From assembly GCF_950023065.1 (NCBI RefSeq), contig NC_088679.1, positions 73,780,001 to 73,844,000 of the forward strand: DNA of 64,000 nucleotides, written 5' to 3'. Under the pieces are notes generated by a model, which had not been told where the DNA came from, did not search any database, and worked only from the letters and a program-made list of their open reading frames with translations. Below are positions 58,836 through 64,000 of the stretch, one piece after another. The first letter of the stretch is position 1, and every line of letters begins with the position of its first letter. Source of the stretch: Planococcus citri. Taxonomy: Eukaryota > Arthropoda > Insecta > Hemiptera > Pseudococcidae. A program made the position numbers and the translations under genes.

Positions 58836-59414
58836 TTTCACCTTTTTCTGAAATTTATAAATCGATCGAAAATTTACTTTAGAACTCATTCTCCTGGAAC
58901 TTTTCGATAATCACCTAAACAGGTTGAGAAGGTAACTCATTTCTGGAAAAAATTATTAAAAATTGCTAGAAGCTACACGAATGACTCAAACATACTAGTT
59001 GCTAATGTTTGAGAGTTGATTTGGAGGAATAACTCATTTTTTGGTTCACTTAGCATGGAAAAAAATTATATTTAGTGAAACAGTTGAAAAATCGTCATAA
59101 GTAAAATTTTTGAAATTTTTGGAACTTTCAAAAAATTTGCCAAAAACCCAAAAATGAACGTACGAGTAGATTTGTACACGTGGGTTGGACGAGACATCAA
59201 ACGTGTGCTCTGTTAAATGGATCAAACGTGCAAAAAACTCAATCAGATCAGAACTAATTTCCATGGAAATTCAACTAAATCAGCTCGATACGTCGATCGG
59301 AAGGTAGACCCGCGAAAAATGCGATAGAAAAAAAGATTTTCAGCTTATTCGATTCGATGATATTAGGCTCAGCGTTAGTTGCGTTAAATTCTTCTCGACA
59401 CTTATTGACGAGTA
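58836..59414 (+). other. Upstream region of the 468-codon gene
   Basis: The first ~350 bp are AT-rich with no recognised repeat. From about 59245 composition changes (CGATACGTCGATCGG, CCGCGAAAAATGCG). No clear TATA box; TCAGCGTTAGTTGCG at about 59370 would be a usable initiator-type start. The ATG lies in GAGTAATGG. Confidence 0.35.
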
Positions 59415-60821
59415 ATGGCTCCTGTATCGCGATGCGATCTCAGACTACCTTGTACGCCGAAGCCATCGGGGGCTAAATCAGTGGACGCTACGACCACCGG
59501 CCAACAACAAGACCTCTCGGCCAAATCGAAAACCAGCGATAGCTCCTCAACCAAAGCCAAACTAAGCGACCCGAACGCCGGATCTAGATCCAGCTCGGCG
59601 TCCAGATCGAAATCCAGCGACCAGGGCATTCCTCTAACCGGAACCGGATCCAGCAGCGTGTCTCACAAATACAAAAAAAGCGGTCCTCCTCTGACCGGAA
59701 CCGGTTCTAGTAGCGTTTCTCACAAGTACCGAAAAAGCGATCCTCCTGCTACCGGGATGGGATCGACTAGCGTTTCGCACAAGTACAAGATAAACGAGCA
59801 AGTCGAACCTGCCAAAGGCTCCAGCAGCGTACCAGCCGAGTACAAATTGAGCGATACTGGCATCGAGTCGACGCGAATGGGTAAATCGCAAGAGTTCACC
59901 GACGATATGGGAGTCGACGTGGAGAAATCCGACGATCGCGATCTCGACGCCGAAAACGTACCCGAATCAGCTCACGACGAAAAAACCAGAGATTCGGCCG
60001 AAGTTCTCGAGGGAGATTCGGAATTCAGCACTCAGGTCACTCGAGACAGTTACGAAGCAGAGCAACATGCCGGACACAAAATCGGCGGCGAAGAAGATCT
60101 AGACGCTTGCGAGATCTTACGCAGACTCAAAGCCGAAGTCGAAGAAGCCACCGCAGCCGGAGAATGCGAACAAATGGCTTGTCCTACCCTCGAACACATC
60201 GGCACTCCTGGCGACGTCTGCTCTCAATTCTGTCACGATAGAATGGACTCGCCCAAATCGGTAGCCGAACTCGAGCTCGCCGCTTCCCAAGGCAGAAACA
60301 AATACTGCGCCAAATGGAGCAAGAAAAAAGGACGAGTTGAGTGCGATATGCGTTTAGGACCCAGGAAACTGGGCAGCAGCAAACCCGAAGTCATCTGCAA
60401 AGGTACCTATAAAACCGAAGAAACGTACACCAGTTTGTGGGGCAGCAGCAAAGCAATGGATTACCGGAAACGACTCGAATCCCAGATGAAAAAGAAACGC
60501 AATTTACTCGAGAAAATGCACCACAAGGAGTTCCTCAGAAGGCAGAAAATGCGCCGAAGGGCCAAAGAGAAGAGACGAGCGTTGAAACAACGAGATCCCA
60601 GTAAGATCGCCACCGGTAACGATAATTTGAGAATCAATAAATCCTACGATTTGCGAGTCAATTACAACAAACAGTTACCTACGATGCCCGGTACGATGCA
60701 GCAGCATTTCGATAAGTTCAAGAAACCACCCTTCAAAACCTACGTCACCGGGCAGAAAGTCTGCACTAAACGTATCGACGAATTCGAGAAATTACGTGTG
60801 CCCGAAAAACAAAAAAAATAA
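59415..60821 (+). CDS. 468-aa basic protein with N-terminal tandem repeats, function unknown
   Basis: A single open frame with clearly higher GC and C/G-ending codons than its surroundings, so very likely a real gene; no intron is needed. Residues 1-70 are Ser/Lys rich. Residues 71-147 hold three tandem 19-residue repeats with TGTGSSSVSHKYKKS plus a degenerate fourth (KGSSSVPAEYKLS). Residues 150-245 are acidic. Residues 232-330 contain nine spaced cysteines (CEIL, CEQMAC, CSQFC, YCAKW, ECDM, ICKG), which could bind metal or form disulfides. Residues 345-397 are a very basic helix (MKKKRNLLEKMHHKEFLRRQ...RRRAKEKRRALKQR) likely to form a coiled coil or nuclear localisation signal. The C-terminus 398-468 is basic and tyrosine-containing. 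There is no signal peptide or membrane segment. Arginine/lysine richness and cysteines would suit a sperm or cytoskeletal protein, but that is a guess. Minus-strand frames over it are shadows. Confidence 0.8.
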   Translation: MAPVSRCDLRLPCTPKPSGAKSVDATTTGQQQDLSAKSKTSDSSSTKAKLSDPNAGSRSSSASRSKSSDQGIPLTGTGSSSVSHKYKKSGPPLTGTGSSSVSHKYRKSDPPATGMGSTSVSHKYKINEQVEPAKGSSSVPAEYKLSDTGIESTRMGKSQEFTDDMGVDVEKSDDRDLDAENVPESAHDEKTRDSAEVLEGDSEFSTQVTRDSYEAEQHAGHKIGGEEDLDACEILRRLKAEVEEATAAGECEQMACPTLEHIGTPGDVCSQFCHDRMDSPKSVAELELAASQGRNKYCAKWSKKKGRVECDMRLGPRKLGSSKPEVICKGTYKTEETYTSLWGSSKAMDYRKRLESQMKKKRNLLEKMHHKEFLRRQKMRRRAKEKRRALKQRDPSKIATGNDNLRINKSYDLRVNYNKQLPTMPGTMQQHFDKFKKPPFKTYVTGQKVCTKRIDEFEKLRVPEKQKK

Positions 60822-61129
60822 TCGACAGTATTTCTTCAATATTATAGGTATTGTTGTTTTATTTTTTGTCGTCGTCGGTTTAAATTCTTATATTTTTTTG
60901 TACCCGAATTAGTGAAGAAAAAACAAAGGTAAAATTCAACTTATGATGTGTTTGATATCATTTTTTCGCAGTGAGTGTGTTGATTGCAGTGAGTTTTGTC
61001 TAACAAGCAGCTCTTCAGTTATGCTAAGGCTGCTTTGAGCTCAAAAATTGAAGTAAGTAAGTTTTTTTTTGTTCAGTTAATAGGTGGATACTTTGATGCT
61101 TATTTAGTCCGGCCGGCATATGAAAATAA
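60822..61129 (+). other. 3' flank of the gene
   Basis: T-rich DNA. The first clear AATAAA is near 61124, about 300 bp after the stop; no closer polyadenylation signal was seen. No coding frame. Confidence 0.35.
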
Positions 61130-62320
61130 AAATAATAGCCTCCCCCCCCCCTAGATCTACTGAGGCAACTTTTTCTTTTTAAAGGGACATGTCTAAGGAA
61201 AATTTTGAAGCAAATAACGTGATAAAAAAAGTTGGCTTTATTAGTACTAACAAAATTGTGACTATTTTGATTGACAGGTCAGCCGAAATCGCAGGACTCG
61301 CATGAAATTTTTTGAACTGGACAAAAGCTAGATCGAAAGAGCGTTCAAAAATTTATCACCAGCCAAAATTTCAAGCGCTGAAGGATATTTTTCGAATTTT
61401 GGGGAATTTTAAAAATCAAATTTAATTAAGTAGGTCAAAACTGAAAAAAAAATCAACATTTCATCAAATTGACTCAGAAAGCTAGAATTTTAGATTTAAA
61501 TGCATCTACTCCATTTTCGACCTGCCAAATCAATTTGAAACGGTTTCAAACCGTTTTGAGCAGTTCTGGAGCCTCCAGCAGATTTTTGAAACTTGTGAAG
61601 TTGCAGGAAATGCAAAATTCACATTGCATTCTTCCAACGTAAACACGCTATTAAATTGACTGCTGGTGAGTTGAAGTCATTTTGAAGCCTCCAGCGACTT
61701 CTCAACAATTCTTGGATCCTCCAGTGGATTGTTCAAACTTGATATTGATATATTATCCACAAAATAATACCTATGCTAAGAAGTCGACTGCACGTACATT
61801 TCAAGTCGTCTTGGAGCCTGCAGTGACTTCTCAACAATTCATCTTGGATCCTCAAGTGAATTGTTCAAACTTGATTTATATTAATACCACAAAATAATAC
61901 GCTATGAAGTCGACTACACGTACATTTCAAGTCGTCTTAGAGCCTCCAGCGACTTTGTGGAAATTACTAGAGCCCCCAGCAGATTTTTCAATGCTCGAAA
62001 TTTCCATACAAATTCAACATTTTGTGGAAACTTCAAGTTTCAAAAATCTTCTGGAGGCTTCAAAACTGCTCAATACAATTTGAAACAATTTTCAATCTAT
62101 CTGACAAGTCGAAAATAGGATACCTATATCCCAAACTTCAGCTTTCTACGTCAATTTGGTATAATGTTGATTTTTTTCTCATTTTTGGCTTAAATTTGTT
62201 GTTCAAAAATTCATCGAAAATTCTCATCAAATGGAGTTATTTAACCGTAATTCACTCTGAAAACTGATTTAAATATGCTTTGGAGCCTCCGCCTTCTATG
62301 TAGTTGAATTTGGTGAAATT
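61130..62320 (+). repeat. Dispersed repeat rich in CTGGAGCCTCCAG
   Basis: The palindrome CTGGAGCCTCCAG and close variants recur about eight times (61564, 61683, 61709, 61812, 61938, 61970, 62050, 62281). A ~110-bp unit (GACTTCTCAACAATTC-TTGGATCCTC...AAGTCGACT-CACGTACATT) repeats near 61690 and 61820. The first 450 bp are an inverted relative of 25260-25830. The later block near 62050-62170 (GGAGGCTTCAAAACTGCTCA) matches 25282 in the same orientation. No gene. Confidence 0.65.
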
Positions 62321-64000
62321 TAGATTTTTCTTATTTTTGGCGCCAAACGTAATTTTTAAAAATTCTACAAAAAATATTGAAACATGTATTTCAGCAACTG
62401 AAATTTCGGCTGATGATGTACTTAAGCCATGATGCTCTTTTCTGCACGTTTGAATGCCTCCCTTGTCAATCGTGTACAAAATGGTTCCTAAAAACGCATC
62501 GTTAAATGAATTCATGATCTAAAAAAAAAGATTTTCAGAGAGGAGGTGTCCATTCAGGTATTTTGAGGTTTTATGACTTTTTTTTTTTTTTTTTTTTTTG
62601 GAAGAATTATTATGAGCCCAAAAAATGAACCTCTTCTCATTCATTTTGAATGAAACTGACTCCAAAAAATATATTGCAAGTAGATATGCTACCCAGAAGC
62701 AATTCTCCTAGAGTTTCTACTTCTCAACCATGAATTTCAAAAAATTGAATGAATCGAAAAACACACTTTCTCTCACTCATGCCGAAGCTGGCCTTTCAAC
62801 ACACGTTGATAGTTGGAATACGACCTTGAAGAAAAGAAATTGGGGTTTTAGCTGAGCAATCGCATATTTCGAGATCTTGGGGTAATTTTTTTTAGAATTG
62901 ATTTACTTTTACCTCGCTCATGTCGTCAAAGACGTTCCAAAACACATCAATAATTGAAAATTCTCAAAGTGTCAGGAGCTCAATTACCTACACATTTTGA
63001 GATTAGAGCATTTAAAAAATTCAACCAACTTATCGTGAAATTCTTCCTTTTGAAGTTAAGGAACCCATAATGACTAATCCAAATTCAAAAACTGATGCTC
63101 TATTCATTCAACGTATATTTCTGTTTTCAGCGAGTTGGGATAAATCTTCGATTTAACACCTCAAAAGTAAAGTTTGCCTCTGAGTCAAGACATTATGATA
63201 AACTAACATGCTCAGTAAGTAATCGGTTACTATAGATACCTCTACCTACTACCTACGATGCCCTACTGATGAAGATTTCGCCGATTCTTTCAGGAGAAAA
63301 TGTTAGAAAACGCAATTATTTCTCAAAAATGTTGAGCCACTAATTTTTTTTACCCTGTCTTTGGTCCAAATATCCAAAAAGAATTGATTTTCGTGTTAAA
63401 AAGACCCTCTTTTTGTTCCAAAATGGCCAAATAATACTCCTGTTTTTTTTTGCCAAATTTGCATTGTGCCTTAAGGTTTCTGTTTTTTTTTTTTTTTTTT
63501 TTGCCAAATTTGCTTTCCCATGTCAGAAAGAGTCAATTCTTGGCACAATTGTCTAAAGGGGTCCATTTTTGTCAGAATTATCAAAAGGAATCAATTTTCA
63601 TCAAAATTTTTGATGAAAGCCAGAACTATCAAGAATCCTGATTTATTGCATTGCCTGCCAGTAAGTAATTTTTTTCGTTTCGAAGTTTGCCAAACAAAAG
63701 TCCTGTTTTTTTTACAAAATTGCTCAAAAGCTCCTTCTTCTGTCAAATTTCATTTTTCCTCTCAAATTCTTCAATTTTTTTCAGCTTTTATGAAAATTTT
63801 CGAATACTTTTGAAATGTCCTTTGGAAGAACTTTGGGGACACTGTGCACTTTCACGTGCTCCCACAAAAAAAGCCCTGGAGGAAGGTAACTTCACGTGTG
63901 ATTGATTGCACCTTAAAATTAATTAAATACGAGTACGTAGGTCTAACATGCATGGAAGAAAAAAAAATGAAAAATCGGTTATTTTATTCGTGGATCGTCA
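62321..64000 (+). other. Non-coding AT-rich DNA with T-tract repeats
   Basis: Contains long T tracts (62578-62599, 63483-63502) and, at 63380-63740, a degenerate short repeat (AAAAGTCCTGTTTTTTTTGCC-AAATTTGC and relatives). A GCCAGTAAGTAATTTTTTT motif at 63658 matches the array D donor but has no other array sequence around it. Open frames here follow the T tracts and have no domain. Confidence 0.5.

Noticed and set aside
59402..59891. Minus-strand frames opposite the 468-codon gene
   Set aside because: Shadows caused by its GC-rich codons and tandem repeats.
63658..63690. D-type donor motif GCCAGTAAGTAATTTTTTT outside the array
   Set aside because: No neighbouring array sequence; a short match in T-rich DNA is likely by chance.
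63450..63905. Three overlapping frames rich in Phe and Ser
   Set aside because: They translate T-rich low-complexity repeats.

Overview
The window is nuclear DNA of an arthropod, most probably an insect. This rests on AT-rich intergenic DNA full of short GTAGGTACCTA-like tracts, many insect-type transposons and one intron-free, GC-richer gene. A sap-feeding hemipteran such as a scale insect or mealybug is only a guess. No rRNA, tRNA or CRISPR array is visible.

Layout. Bases 1-934 are the 3' end of a Ty3/gypsy-like LTR retrotransposon (end of pol, polypurine tract, LTR). From about 935 to 58,835 the window is one very large, degenerate higher-order repeat array. Its unit is about 1.4 kb, with roughly 25-30 partial or complete copies. 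It is built from diverged versions of a ~120-140 bp monomer whose core reads, in translation, like RIRKMNPKFEISSSETSINH. The same core continues the reading frame of a BTB/POZ-domain fragment found six times in the array, so the array seems to be an amplified, mostly broken BTB gene. Four monomer types (here A, B, C, D) carry a short unique cassette of about 10-40 bp. The cassette lies just upstream of a conserved 24-base stretch (VQKTRIKK, VQNSRIKK, VQKARINE, IQSKVNKA) that ends at a splice-donor-like GTAAGT. Flanks are conserved from copy to copy, but cassettes mostly are not. This conserved-frame, hypervariable-cassette organisation is the most unusual thing in the window.

Plausible exons in the array include a start exon (two copies, 13,599 and 15,512; the second runs in frame into IQKTRIIK and a donor), a 39-codon lysine/glutamate-rich exon (10,410-10,526) and a minimal 56-nt intron with a CTAAT branch-point-like motif (40,275-40,330). 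Most other copies carry stops or shifts.

The array has been a target for mobile DNA, and the array consensus reveals several empty sites: a solo LTR with 5-bp TSD (18,584-19,536), two hAT-like elements with 8-bp TSDs (37,392-38,720; 47,232-48,360), a TTAA MITE (42,541-43,131), a TA MITE (31,412-31,643), two foldback MITEs (8,138-8,458; 55,823-56,080), a nested set (50,318-52,594), an LTR-element relic (12,266-13,418), a copia-like LTR fragment (~46,300-46,429) and a polyadenylated insertion carrying a broken macrodomain gene (56,911-58,170).

The only convincing complete gene is at 59,415-60,821 (468 aa, function unknown). The last 3 kb is non-coding, with dispersed repeats around the palindrome CTGGAGCCTCCAG and low-complexity T-rich DNA.
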